A stretch of 64,000 nucleotides of DNA from Telmatactis stephensoni (Eukaryota > Cnidaria > Anthozoa > Actiniaria > Isophelliidae). This document shows, one piece after another, positions 19,633 to 26,856 of this stretch. A program made the translations under genes and the position numbers. The stretch spans positions 558,001-622,000 of the forward strand of contig JALIZF010001876.1 of NCBI GenBank assembly GCA_029948255.1, read 5' to 3'. The notes beneath the pieces are model-generated. The model ran no database searches, was not told the origin of the DNA, and saw only the letters and a program-made list of their open reading frames with translations. Numbering within the stretch: position 1 is the stretch's first letter; each line of letters opens with the position of its first letter.

Positions 19633-19836
19633 AGCGTAGAAAGTATACAAAAGGCCGTCGAATTTATGCGCGAAAAAAAGAGTCTGGAAGAAGAAGTAAT
19701 GGCGCTGAGGGCCGAGGTAGAGCGGCTCAAAGAAGAGTTGGCGGCCAATAAAACGGCCGAACGGTTCTCGGCCTTAGTGACCTTAGCTATGTGGGGTAAA
19801 GAAGCCGTCGTCGACTTTATGAGGCTTCCGATGTAG
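19630..19836 (+). CDS. Short coiled-coil protein
   Basis: 68 residues. About residues 10-45 form a heptad-like Glu/Leu/Lys-rich helix (EEEVMALRAEVERLKEELA). The C-terminus is more hydrophobic. It starts the rightward block 19630-21180, and the next ATG follows after 5 bp in a TATATATG context. Function unknown; a small structural or scaffold protein is possible. Confidence 0.6.
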   Translation: MSVESIQKAVEFMREKKSLEEEVMALRAEVERLKEELAANKTAERFSALVTLAMWGKEAVVDFMRLPM

Positions 19837-19841
19837 TATAT

Positions 19842-20294
19842 ATGAATCCTTACAGCCCGGGAGCAGATTGTGTTTATGCGGCTTTAGATACCGAAGCAGA
19901 TTATAATCTGGGGTCTTGGCAAAATGTGGCCGGATTGAGCGTGGATGTGAATTATCCCGGCCGAAAATTGATTCTTTGTAGTATTTGTATTAGTACCGAA
20001 AGCCATGTGAATGCGGGATTTCAATTTGTGGATCACGACGGGAAACCCTTTCTACCTATGCGCGCTAAGACGAATAAACGAGAGCCGGCCCATTTTTCAT
20101 TTGAACCGCCGATCAACTCTACAGAGAATTTAAGCGTCGTCACGTTTCATATGGTGGCCGAAGTGAAGAAAAAAGTCCAGCTTCAAGTGCGGGCCGATGA
20201 CTCGGGCAAACTTCGCGTCAATGGAATTGCCGACAAGAGAGATAGGCCTTATAATCACATGACCATTAGCACTCTGACGGTTCTTTCACTATAA
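19842..20294 (+). CDS. Beta-rich putative virion protein, paralogue 1
   Basis: 150 residues. The pattern of short alternating hydrophobic strands (for example KLILCSICIS, GFQFVDHDG, VTFHMVAEVKKKVQLQVRAD) suggests a beta-sandwich or jelly-roll fold. It aligns with the next gene through the landmarks NPYS, LCS.SI.T, FVD..G.P, TNKR.P.HFS.EP and VTFH.VA, so the two are tandem duplicates. In virus-like elements such pairs can be spike, fibre or minor capsid proteins, but nothing here proves it. ATG overlaps the TATATATG motif. The stop lies in a 17-bp hairpin. Confidence 0.65.
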   Translation: MNPYSPGADCVYAALDTEADYNLGSWQNVAGLSVDVNYPGRKLILCSICISTESHVNAGFQFVDHDGKPFLPMRAKTNKREPAHFSFEPPINSTENLSVVTFHMVAEVKKKVQLQVRADDSGKLRVNGIADKRDRPYNHMTISTLTVLSL

Positions 20295-20310
20295 AAAATC
20301 TGTGATTTTT
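20294..20310. terminator. 17-bp hairpin AAAAATC-TGT-GATTTTT
   Basis: Perfect 7-bp stem beginning at the last base of the TAA of the preceding gene. It is followed at once by AAATATA and the ATG of the next gene at 20319. Confidence 0.5.
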
Positions 20311-20318
20311 AAAATATA

Positions 20319-20915
20319 ATGGAAAATCCCTATTCCACAACTCAAGAGGTGAGTTATTACTTAGCTGAAAAAGAATATTTTGAAAAAGATGAGTGGATGG
20401 ATATTGATGGGTTTTTTGTAGATGTTGAAGGCTATTATATCATTCTTTGCTCGGTTAGTATTAACACCGGCAATGGCGCCAATGTGGGCTTTAGTCTTGT
20501 CGACAGTGGGAATCAGCCCATAATACCCTTCAGAACCACCACAAACAAAAGGTTGCCAGTTCATTTTTCTTATGAGCCATGTACTGTGAGCGGGGAAGAT
20601 TTGACACCTGTGACTTTTCACTTAGTGGCCCATTGCAAAGGGCTGGTAAAGCTTCGCCTTATGTCAAGCGATGGCGGCACTCGACTCAATGGTACGTTTC
20701 TTAATGGAAAACCTGCGGCGGACAAGATCTACAGCCACAAACCCATCAGCGTTATGAGCGCCATCCCACTTTGTGGAGCAATAAAACAAAAAAATAATAC
20801 TATGGCGCCACAGCCCATCGGCAGGGCCGCCTTACCACGGGTCGAAGAAGATATTAAAAAACCCGCACCCAAACACCCCGGCAAAAAGCCCAAAGGACGC
20901 ACATCAATGCTTTAG
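20319..20915 (+). CDS. Beta-rich putative virion protein, paralogue 2
   Basis: 198 residues. The first about 145 residues are homologous to the preceding gene (shared NPYST/NPYSP start, IILCSVSINT, FSLVDSGNQP, TNKRLPVHFSYEP, VTFHLVAHCKG). An extra C-terminal tail of about 50 residues is Pro/Lys-rich and probably flexible (KKPAPKHPGKKPKGR). A structured head with a basic tail fits a virion surface or DNA-contacting protein, as inference only. The ATG follows AAATATA. Confidence 0.65.
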   Translation: MENPYSTTQEVSYYLAEKEYFEKDEWMDIDGFFVDVEGYYIILCSVSINTGNGANVGFSLVDSGNQPIIPFRTTTNKRLPVHFSYEPCTVSGEDLTPVTFHLVAHCKGLVKLRLMSSDGGTRLNGTFLNGKPAADKIYSHKPISVMSAIPLCGAIKQKNNTMAPQPIGRAALPRVEEDIKKPAPKHPGKKPKGRTSML

Positions 20916-20919
20916 ATAT

Positions 20920-21180
20920 ATGGACTGCTTAACGTCGTCGCCGTCGAGTGATTGTGTCATCGCCCCAGAAGAAGTGAAAAAAATGCGCTGTCTGCACTGC
21001 AATGAAATCTATAAAGAAGAGGAATTTGAGGGCCACAACTGTACGGCCGATTTCAAGGCGCTGCGGACAAAAGATGATGGGGTTTATCAGGGCGCCGCTT
21101 AGAATACGAAAAAAAAAGATGCCACGGCCGGTCTATTAGAAGCTCTCGCCGCGGAGAATAATGTTATGGCGGATGTTTAA
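20920..21180 (+). CDS. Small zinc-finger protein with in-frame TAG
   Basis: The ATG sits in TAGATATATGG. Sixty codons to TAG at 21100-21102 contain a CxxC...H.C finger (CLHCNEIY ... GHNC). The same frame then stays open for 25 more sense codons to TAA at 21178-21180, with protein-like composition (ends ENNVMADV). Either a sense codon has mutated to TAG or the TAG is read through. The C2HC finger type is the same as in the 304-residue protein that converges from the right. Confidence 0.6.
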
Positions 21181-21188
21181 AAAAATCA

Positions 21189-21471
21189 TATACTTGCAAA
21201 AAAAGGGGTAGGGCTTCAAATAAGAAGATGTTGTTGTGTTGTTGTTGTATTCTTGTTTTTTTATTTCTAAAGGATAATTATTACTTGGCACTTAGAATAT
21301 TATTATTTCTAAAGGATAATTATTACTTGGCACTTAGAATATTATTATTTCTAAAGGATAATTATTACTTGGCACTTAGAATATTATTATTCTTTATAAA
21401 AAAACAAGAATACAACAACAACACAACAACATCTTCTTATTTGAAGCCCTACCCCTTTTTTTGCAAGTATA
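21189..21471. repeat. 76-bp perfect inverted repeat enclosing three 42-bp direct repeats
   Basis: Arm 21189-21264 is the exact reverse complement of 21396-21471, as far as I can check by eye. The loop holds three copies of a 42-bp unit starting at 21264, 21306 and 21348 (core CTAAAGGATAATTATTACTT). It lies between the rightward block ending at 21180 and the leftward zinc-finger gene ending at 21484, so it sits at a convergent boundary. It could be a bidirectional terminator, a replication origin or an insertion. ORFs through it are artefacts. Confidence 0.85.
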
Positions 21472-21483
21472 CAAAAGACCCTC

Positions 21484-22398
21484 TTAACATTTTCCATAAT
21501 ATTTTTTGAGCCATTCGCCCAATTCTTCTATGTGCTCTTTATTGGCCGCCGCAAAGTCATCTTCGCACTTTTGGGCCAGCGCATCATAATAGTCCGCGGC
21601 CGCGGGATCATATTCTGTTATCTGGCCGCAGACGTTATTAGCCATATGATATTGTAGGCTCTGTCTAGACGAAAACACCCTTCTACAGCCATAGCATGAA
21701 TTATCTAAGAAATACAATTCTTCTCCGAACTCTTTGGGCTTTGGCCGCGGCCTATCTTTGATCGGATATAAACACCCCCAAATGTGGTTTTCCGAATCTC
21801 TAACGTCTCCACAGGCGCCATGATGTATAGAGGTCCAATGCACCCTGTTTTCCCAGGGCACGCCTTCAATTTCGTCAAAATAGACTCCGTCGCCAAAGCA
21901 CTTATCTATGTGTCTTTTTGCCTTATTCAGGCGCTCTATATGCGGGCATTGACATCGAAACATCAAATCTCCGCAGTCATAGCACTCTAAATCGCCAAAC
22001 TTATATTCGGCGGCGGGTCTTTTCGCGGCGACTGGCGCCCTGCAGTTATTACTTTTCAAATGCGACTCTAGACGCTGTTTAGACGATAACACCTTTTTAC
22101 AGATTAAACATGTATTATCGGGATTTTTTTCTTTGTCGGTCATGCATATTTCACTTTTCAAATGCGACTGTAGACGCTGTTTAGAAGAAAACACCTTTTT
22201 ACAGAAGTCGCACTCTATTATTTTTACCACCTTAGGCCGCCGGCATACTTTTCTCTCTAAATGGCCTTTTAAACTCTGCGGCCGGCAAAACTTCTTATGG
22301 CACCGCGGGCATTGCACCTCACAAGCGCCACTTTCTAAATGTTGCCTAAGACGAGCCGCGGAAGTAAATGTTCTCTGACAGTTTTGACACTGCTTCAT
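21484..22398 (-). CDS. Multi-zinc-finger protein (C2H2/C2HC)
   Basis: 304 residues with at least five fingers. Four are in the N-terminal about 120 residues (CQNC...HLESGAC, CPRCHKKF...HLERKVC, CDFCKKVF...HLKSEIC, CLICKKVL...HLKSNNC). One is near 240 (CYGCRRVF...HMANNVC). Most end in H...C and not H...H. The middle holds additional Cys-rich segments (CYDCGDLMFRCQCP). The helices RLQSHLKS and RLESHLKS are near-repeats, so fingers multiplied internally. Probably a nucleic-acid-binding regulator or nuclease-associated protein of the element. The ATG is preceded by CTACATA, a weak version of the TATA start motif. Confidence 0.75.
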   Translation of the reverse strand: MKQCQNCQRTFTSAARLRQHLESGACEVQCPRCHKKFCRPQSLKGHLERKVCRRPKVVKIIECDFCKKVFSSKQRLQSHLKSEICMTDKEKNPDNTCLICKKVLSSKQRLESHLKSNNCRAPVAAKRPAAEYKFGDLECYDCGDLMFRCQCPHIERLNKAKRHIDKCFGDGVYFDEIEGVPWENRVHWTSIHHGACGDVRDSENHIWGCLYPIKDRPRPKPKEFGEELYFLDNSCYGCRRVFSSRQSLQYHMANNVCGQITEYDPAAADYYDALAQKCEDDFAAANKEHIEELGEWLKKYYGKC

Positions 22399-22412
22399 TA
22401 TGTAGAGGCAAA

Positions 22413-22706
22413 TTATATCTTCAAATAAGTATACAAAACATAGATACTGTTGTTAAAGCCGCCACAAGACTTTTTTTTTATACCAAAAAAATAATAACAC
22501 ATTATTAACCCGGCATTGATTTTTTCTTTTAATCGGCCGTGACATTTTTTTTTCCCATACTCTAAAGTCCAAGAGTCGTCGCTGTCCGTGTCACTGAGCG
22601 TCCAATCGCTGCTATGTAAAGAGTCATCTTCGCTACTAATGTCGCTGTAACGCCAGTCGCCGCGGTCTTCGTCGGCGCTTAGGGTATCGCTGTCATACGA
22701 ACTCAT
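22413..22706 (-). CDS. Acidic Ser/Asp-rich small protein
   Basis: 97 residues. The first about 50 are strongly acidic and Ser-rich (SSEDDSLHSS, SDTDSDDS) and probably disordered. The rest, from GKKKCHG on, is less typical and may be out-of-frame read-through after a small indel. The ATG follows AGATATA, supporting a real start. Unknown function; acidic low-complexity proteins of viral elements may bind basic partners. Confidence 0.5.
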   Translation of the reverse strand: MSSYDSDTLSADEDRGDWRYSDISSEDDSLHSSDWTLSDTDSDDSWTLEYGKKKCHGRLKEKINAGLIMCYYFFGIKKKSCGGFNNSIYVLYTYLKI

Positions 22707-22711
22707 TATAT

Positions 22712-23020
22712 CTAAGAAAACATATCTTTTTTTTCGATTTTAACGGCATTAAAGCTCCAATAGACATTGCATCGGCCCTGTTTGAGCCCATTGCTGCGGA
22801 TATGCGTATAATCGCGGTCTTCTAAAGTCTCTTTGACCCGCTGCGGCGCCCACATCGTGTAAAGATTATTATCGCCATCTTCGAGGGTTAACTTCATTCT
22901 TTCGGATTCAAAGACATGATAGTCCACAATCTTATAAATGCGCCCGACTTCTAAATCGCGCCACTTTGTCATTGTAGGGGCCTCTTTGATGGCTTTGTTA
23001 AATTCTGCGGCGCTGATCAT
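22712..23020 (-). CDS. Unknown conserved-looking 102-residue protein
   Basis: Compact mixed alpha/beta protein with WRDLEVGRIYKI near residue 20 and MKLTLEDGDNNLYTMW near 45. The second half is basic and aromatic. The pattern of an entry strand followed by a turn and acidic DGD resembles small OB-fold DNA-binding proteins, and an SSB-like role is possible but unproven. The ATG follows AGATATA. It lies between the acidic protein and the VRR-NUC gene, 6 bp from the former. Confidence 0.55.
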   Translation of the reverse strand: MISAAEFNKAIKEAPTMTKWRDLEVGRIYKIVDYHVFESERMKLTLEDGDNNLYTMWAPQRVKETLEDRDYTHIRSNGLKQGRCNVYWSFNAVKIEKKDMFS

Positions 23021-23050
23021 TATATCTTAAAGATGTTTTTACCTTTAAAA

Positions 23051-23523
23051 TCAAATACGATGGATCACCTTTAGATGCACCGCCAAGGTTTCTTCGCTTT
23101 TAAAGCGCCTTGGACACCGCGGGCAAGGCATCCTGAGGCCGCAGCAGTATTCTTTTAAGACGTCAACTATCTCATCGTAGTCATGGCTGACCAGCGTTAA
23201 ATAGCCCTCTTGCTCATAGCGTCGTAATATTTCTTTTTGCGCCTCAGATACCTCTCCAGTGCCCTTAGGCGTCTTTAATTCTATACAGAAGCCCTTATAA
23301 TTTTTATGGGCGTTTTGCACTATAAGATCTGGCTGCCCCTTCTGATAGCCCTTTTGCCAGCTTTGTATGCGCTTTTTCCGGCAGTATCTTGGTTTTCTCC
23401 GAGCCCGGCGACAAGGAGAAGATTATGAAAGCGGCGGATATAATCTATTACTTTTTTATGTAAGTCAAACTCATTTTCGATCTTAAAGCACGTGATGGCC
23501 CTTATATCCTTTTTCGAACTCAT
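23051..23523 (-). CDS. VRR-NUC nuclease with C-terminal zinc finger, one frameshift
   Basis: The ATG at 23523 overlaps the TGA of the Bro-N gene (ATGA). The N-terminal part is in one frame (MSSKKDIRA...VAGLGENQ). The catalytic part (GQPDLIV, then IELKTPKGTG, SEAQ, and a C-terminal YDEI...EY) is in another. The switch lies in or near a run of five A on the coding strand (23373-23377), as if one base were lost. PD...ELK with a following Gln is the PD-(D/E)XK arrangement of VRR-NUC enzymes. The protein ends with a C2H2 finger (CPRCPRRF...HLKVIH). In viruses such nucleases act in recombination or as resolvases. As assembled, the gene is broken. Confidence 0.75.
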
Positions 23524-23864
23524 AACAGGCCAGTTTTGCGTATCTGCGGCAATACCTCTCGAAACACCCACTTTCTGAATTCTATGGCGCTGGGCAGCTT
23601 ACTGCTAAAAATTAACTCATACAGACCAGGCTCAGAAACATAGACGGTGTTTGGCTGCTCATTCAAGGGGGCATTATTTCGATGCCTCCTTATATCACAC
23701 AGGGATTTCTTGTACTCCTCAGATACGTGGTCTCTTATAGCATTTTTTTCACTAACATAGCCTAAGGCCCTAGCAACATCTTTTGCCTTAAAATACAATT
23801 CATCTCCTTTTTTTAGGGTATTGAGTTTTAGATTTAGCTGTGGGTTTTCAAAAACGCGTATCAT
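23520..23864 (-). CDS. Bro-N domain protein
   Basis: 114 residues forming a Bro-N domain: LYFKAKDVARALGYV near residues 23-37, a Lys-rich RDHVSEEYK stretch, VYVSEPGLYELIF near 74-86, and FRKWVFREVLPQIRKTG at the end. Bro-N domains bind DNA and are common in baculoviruses, NCLDVs, phages and viral elements. The ATG lies in GATATACCATG. The stop overlaps the start of the VRR-NUC gene, so the pair is probably translated from one message or was once a fusion. The frame is intact. Confidence 0.85.
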   Translation of the reverse strand: MIRVFENPQLNLKLNTLKKGDELYFKAKDVARALGYVSEKNAIRDHVSEEYKKSLCDIRRHRNNAPLNEQPNTVYVSEPGLYELIFSSKLPSAIEFRKWVFREVLPQIRKTGLL

Positions 23865-23920
23865 GGTATATCAGTATTATTTTTTTAATCTTAAAATCCG
23901 ATGCTGCTAAAAATTGGCTC

Positions 23921-24085
23921 TTATATTTTTTTAATCTTAATATGCAATGCCGGGTGCAAGGGAGCGGTGAAATCGCGCGGCCTGTAGTCCTCAGATACCC
24001 GAACATAGCCTAAAGCCGTGGCAATATCTTTTGACTTAAAATACAAATCATCTCCGTTTTTTAGCTTTACAAAAACGCGTAACAT
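23921..24085 (-). pseudogene. Truncated second Bro-N copy
   Basis: A 54-codon frame starting MLRVFVKLKNGD and continuing LYFKSKDIATALGYV is a close paralogue of the start of the full Bro-N gene, with the same upstream GATATACC. After the first 30 residues the similarity stops and the frame ends in TAA. Upstream flanks of both copies also match (AATCTTAAAA-CCGATG), so a segment containing promoter and 5' end was duplicated and then truncated. Confidence 0.7.
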
Positions 24086-24126
24086 GGTATATCTATTATT
24101 TTTTTTAATCTTAAAAGCCGATGGAT

Positions 24127-25384
24127 TTAATAGGCAATGGACTGAAGTTGATTACCTTCTATGTTCATTTGCGCATCGCCGACGACAAAGATGTGGCAGT
24201 TGATCTTGTCATCATTGCCCGCGGCAGAATTTGTTGTGCGTTTTATCTCCAAAGTGACGCCGTCTTGTGTGCTGACCAGTTTTAAGCCCTGGCCGTGGAT
24301 GTCATTGTCCTCTGAGGTTCTTAGATCCACCCACAGGGCATATTTATTGCCATGAAAGAACTGCGTGGGGCTTATGTGGTCGCCAAACCGCCTTACCACT
24401 TCTTTGTAAATGTCGGCCGGCTTCAGGCCCTGCGAGTAAATCTTATTAGGAACGCCGTTGATATTGACTTTGACGTCGGTAATCTTTCGGATTGACAAAG
24501 CTTCTCTGAATCTCTCTGGCCAGGCCGAAAACGGCTTTACGAAGAGCAGCAGCAGCCCAGACAGAGACCTGCGGGGTATATTCACCGTTTCGGTAATTAA
24601 ATCTTGGGTCTTGTCTAGAACGGGGATGGTCTTGTGATGATGCACGTGGTCATAGAGAAAAGCCTTGCCAGCAGAGTATTCAGCGGCGGCACTGCGGGCT
24701 AAGGTATCGCTGTGAATGGTTTCATACTGCAGCTGTAGATTGGTCATACTGTAGTCGTGAATCGCCCCAGTCAAAGCCGAGTCAGTGCCCTGCAGTAAGT
24801 TAGTGGTGTCCGCCAGCGTCACTTCAAACTGCATATCAGATGATAAGATTCTGGGGTAAAAGACACCATGGGTCTTCAGAACTTCAAAATCCAAAGGGAT
24901 GACATATTTGGTGCCATAGGCCGCTGATAGCGCCGTAGCTTCTGCATCACTTCCCTTATTGGATGAACTACTTCTCATCTTTCTCAAGGTATCAGTGCCA
25001 ACGCCCTGCTCCACCAGCACATCTCTCTCTTTGGGCCATAGGAATAGATCTTTGTAAGTGTGGTAAAGGTCATACCTGTTGAGATCTAAAAGACATTCGC
25101 CGGCAAATTTAACTTTCATGCGATTGACGATGTTGCGGCCTATGTTGTTAACGCAATGGCGTTTGTCGGCCGTTGATGGTTGTATGGCCAAATCAAACCG
25201 CAGCGCCAGGGTGCCAGGCACTAAGAGAAGATTTTCCGAGAGCGTGGGGACGCTGACGTATAATGTCTCGCCTGGGCTTTGCACTAGAGGGCGTGAAAGT
25301 AACGCGATGAAAAGTCCTTTCGGCCTTTAAGCCGCCGGTCTGTTTAGGGCAGAATACTGAGGATCTAATCTTTGAGCTGATCAT
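24127..25384 (-). CDS. Major capsid protein (double jelly-roll type), one frameshift
   Basis: The start is at 25384, in a TATA palindrome shared with the divergent gene at 25392. The first about 33 codons (MISSKIRSS... to about 25287) are in one frame and the remaining about 385 codons in another, so a 1-bp loss near 25284-25287 is likely. Landmarks: PGETLYVSVPTLSEN near the N-terminus, RMKVKFAGE, a charged LFLWPKERD segment, HHHKTIPVLDKTQDL, and HGNKYALWVDLR near the C-terminus. Beta-rich organisation, length of about 420 residues, and placement beside the packaging ATPase block match the capsid proteins of adintovirus/PLV-type elements. It is the main virion shell protein. As assembled, only the fragment beginning within the element is open; sequencing error is not excluded. 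Confidence 0.75.
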
Positions 25385-25394
25385 TATATATATG
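25382..25394. promoter_or_regulatory. Shared divergent start motif CATTATATATATG
   Basis: The ATG of the capsid gene (minus, 25384) and of the coiled-coil gene (plus, 25392) lie at the two ends of this 13-bp sequence, with only 7 bp of TATA-like DNA between them. Confidence 0.6.
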
Positions 25395-26834
25395 GAAGGA
25401 GAAATAGAATCCCGACTTTTGATCCAACCACCGAAGAAGGTCAAGAAGACTATTAACGACGACGAATTAGCGCCCCTGATAGAACAAGGAAAAAGAGATA
25501 AGTGGGCCATCTTTAGAGATGCATTTCGTCGTTTTGGCGACGGCGCTGGCAGTTATATCAGACGCCTCGGAAGGGACTACGAGCGTTTGCATCCCGAGGA
25601 GCCCGTACCTGAGTACCTTCAAATGGAAGAATTTAACAAATTTCACGATGAAGAAACACTAAAAGAAATTCTTCAAACTCCGGTCGAACTGGCCGAAAAA
25701 CGCCTCTTAGAATTATACGAACACTTTAACTTCGATTATGTAAGACTAACTGAGCAGAAGGGCCAAGTTTACATCTCGTTTCCCAACGAAAAGAGCCAAG
25801 GCAAATGGACTAAGCCACAGCCCCTTTTTACTAAAGAAGGCGAGATTAGAGAAACGGTAAAGGCGCTCAAGGGATTTAAAATGGCATCGAGAGGCCTCTT
25901 AGAGCTATTGGAAGAGCATAATGCAAAGATCGCATTGCAAAAGAGAGCCATCGACCTAGAAGATCAACTAGGCGAGGCCGAACAAGCCCTTGCGGTCAAA
26001 ACCCAGGCCCTGTCTAATCTACAATCCCGATTTGATCGCGTCCAGGAAGAATACGAAAAAGCCTTGACGGCCAACGAAGAACGCCACAACCTGGAGACAG
26101 AAAACTTCCTCGAAGATGCCGAACAACGCTACAATTCTGTTTTAGAAGAAAGAAATATCATTGTCACCGAGGCCAACAAAGCCCTGCGGGAAAGAGACCG
26201 TGCCCGCGCGGCGCTAGACGAAACCACCCAAGAGTTAGGGATGGCCAAAACTGACGCCGCCACCCTTCGTTCCGAACTCGAGGCCTCGCAAAGAGAAAAG
26301 GCCGAGTTAGAACATAGAGTGCGCACCCTTGAAGAGCGGCTAAGGCAAACGACACAGGCGATAGAAGATTTAGAACATAACATTAACGAAAAACAACAAA
26401 TCATCAACGACCTAAATCGCCCTGAAGAAGAACGCACAGCCGCCCAAGAAGAACTAACCTCCCTTCAAGAAAGAGTCGCCGAGCTTAAAAAAGAAAAAAA
26501 TAAATTAGAGCGTGAATTAGGCCTCACCACCAAAGAAAAAATAAAACGAGCCCTTTTGAAATATGGCATTCCTGCGGCCTTTGCCGTGGCTATAAGTAGT
26601 GTCATAGGAGTCATATTAACCTCTTTAAAAGGTGTCGGCGCCGGTGTTAAAAAAATAGGTCAAGGCCTGACCGCGCTAGGTAAAAAAATGGCCGCCGCCG
26701 TGCCAGGTCTATTAGGCAGCGTCTTATCTTTGGTGTTGAAGACCGGCGGCGAATTGCTGAAGTTTGTCGGCAACAATATTTGGATTCTTGTCGTAGCTAT
26801 AGGCGCCGTACTACTAAAAAAGCTAAAGATATAA
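25392..26834 (+). CDS. Long coiled-coil protein with C-terminal membrane segments
   Basis: 480 residues. Residues about 1-170 are mixed and charged. Residues about 170-385 are a nearly unbroken coiled coil (runs such as LEDQLGEAEQALAVKTQAL and ELTSLQERVAELKKEKNKL). The C-terminus holds three hydrophobic stretches (GIPAAFAVAISSVIGVIL, VPGLLGSVLSLVL, NIWILVVAIGAVLL) with Gly/Lys-rich linkers. A long helical rod with membrane-active end could act in virion assembly or genome delivery, but this is inference and no family is recognised. Divergent from the capsid gene, convergent with the 507-residue gene. Confidence 0.75.
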   Translation: MEGEIESRLLIQPPKKVKKTINDDELAPLIEQGKRDKWAIFRDAFRRFGDGAGSYIRRLGRDYERLHPEEPVPEYLQMEEFNKFHDEETLKEILQTPVELAEKRLLELYEHFNFDYVRLTEQKGQVYISFPNEKSQGKWTKPQPLFTKEGEIRETVKALKGFKMASRGLLELLEEHNAKIALQKRAIDLEDQLGEAEQALAVKTQALSNLQSRFDRVQEEYEKALTANEERHNLETENFLEDAEQRYNSVLEERNIIVTEANKALRERDRARAALDETTQELGMAKTDAATLRSELEASQREKAELEHRVRTLEERLRQTTQAIEDLEHNINEKQQIINDLNRPEEERTAAQEELTSLQERVAELKKEKNKLERELGLTTKEKIKRALLKYGIPAAFAVAISSVIGVILTSLKGVGAGVKKIGQGLTALGKKMAAAVPGLLGSVLSLVLKTGGELLKFVGNNIWILVVAIGAVLLKKLKI

Positions 26835-26839
26835 AATCT

Positions 26840-26856
26840 AAAAATCTGCATTTTTT
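26840..26856. terminator. Hairpin AAAAAT(CTGC)ATTTTT between convergent genes
   Basis: Slightly imperfect copy of the stop-codon hairpin, placed between the ends of the 25392-26834 (+) and 26855-28378 (-) genes, where it could serve both. Confidence 0.45.

Noticed and set aside
21228..21509. ORF with NYYLALRILLFLKD repeats
   Set aside because: It spans the inverted repeat and three 42-bp units (14 residues each); the open frame is a by-product of repeat length.
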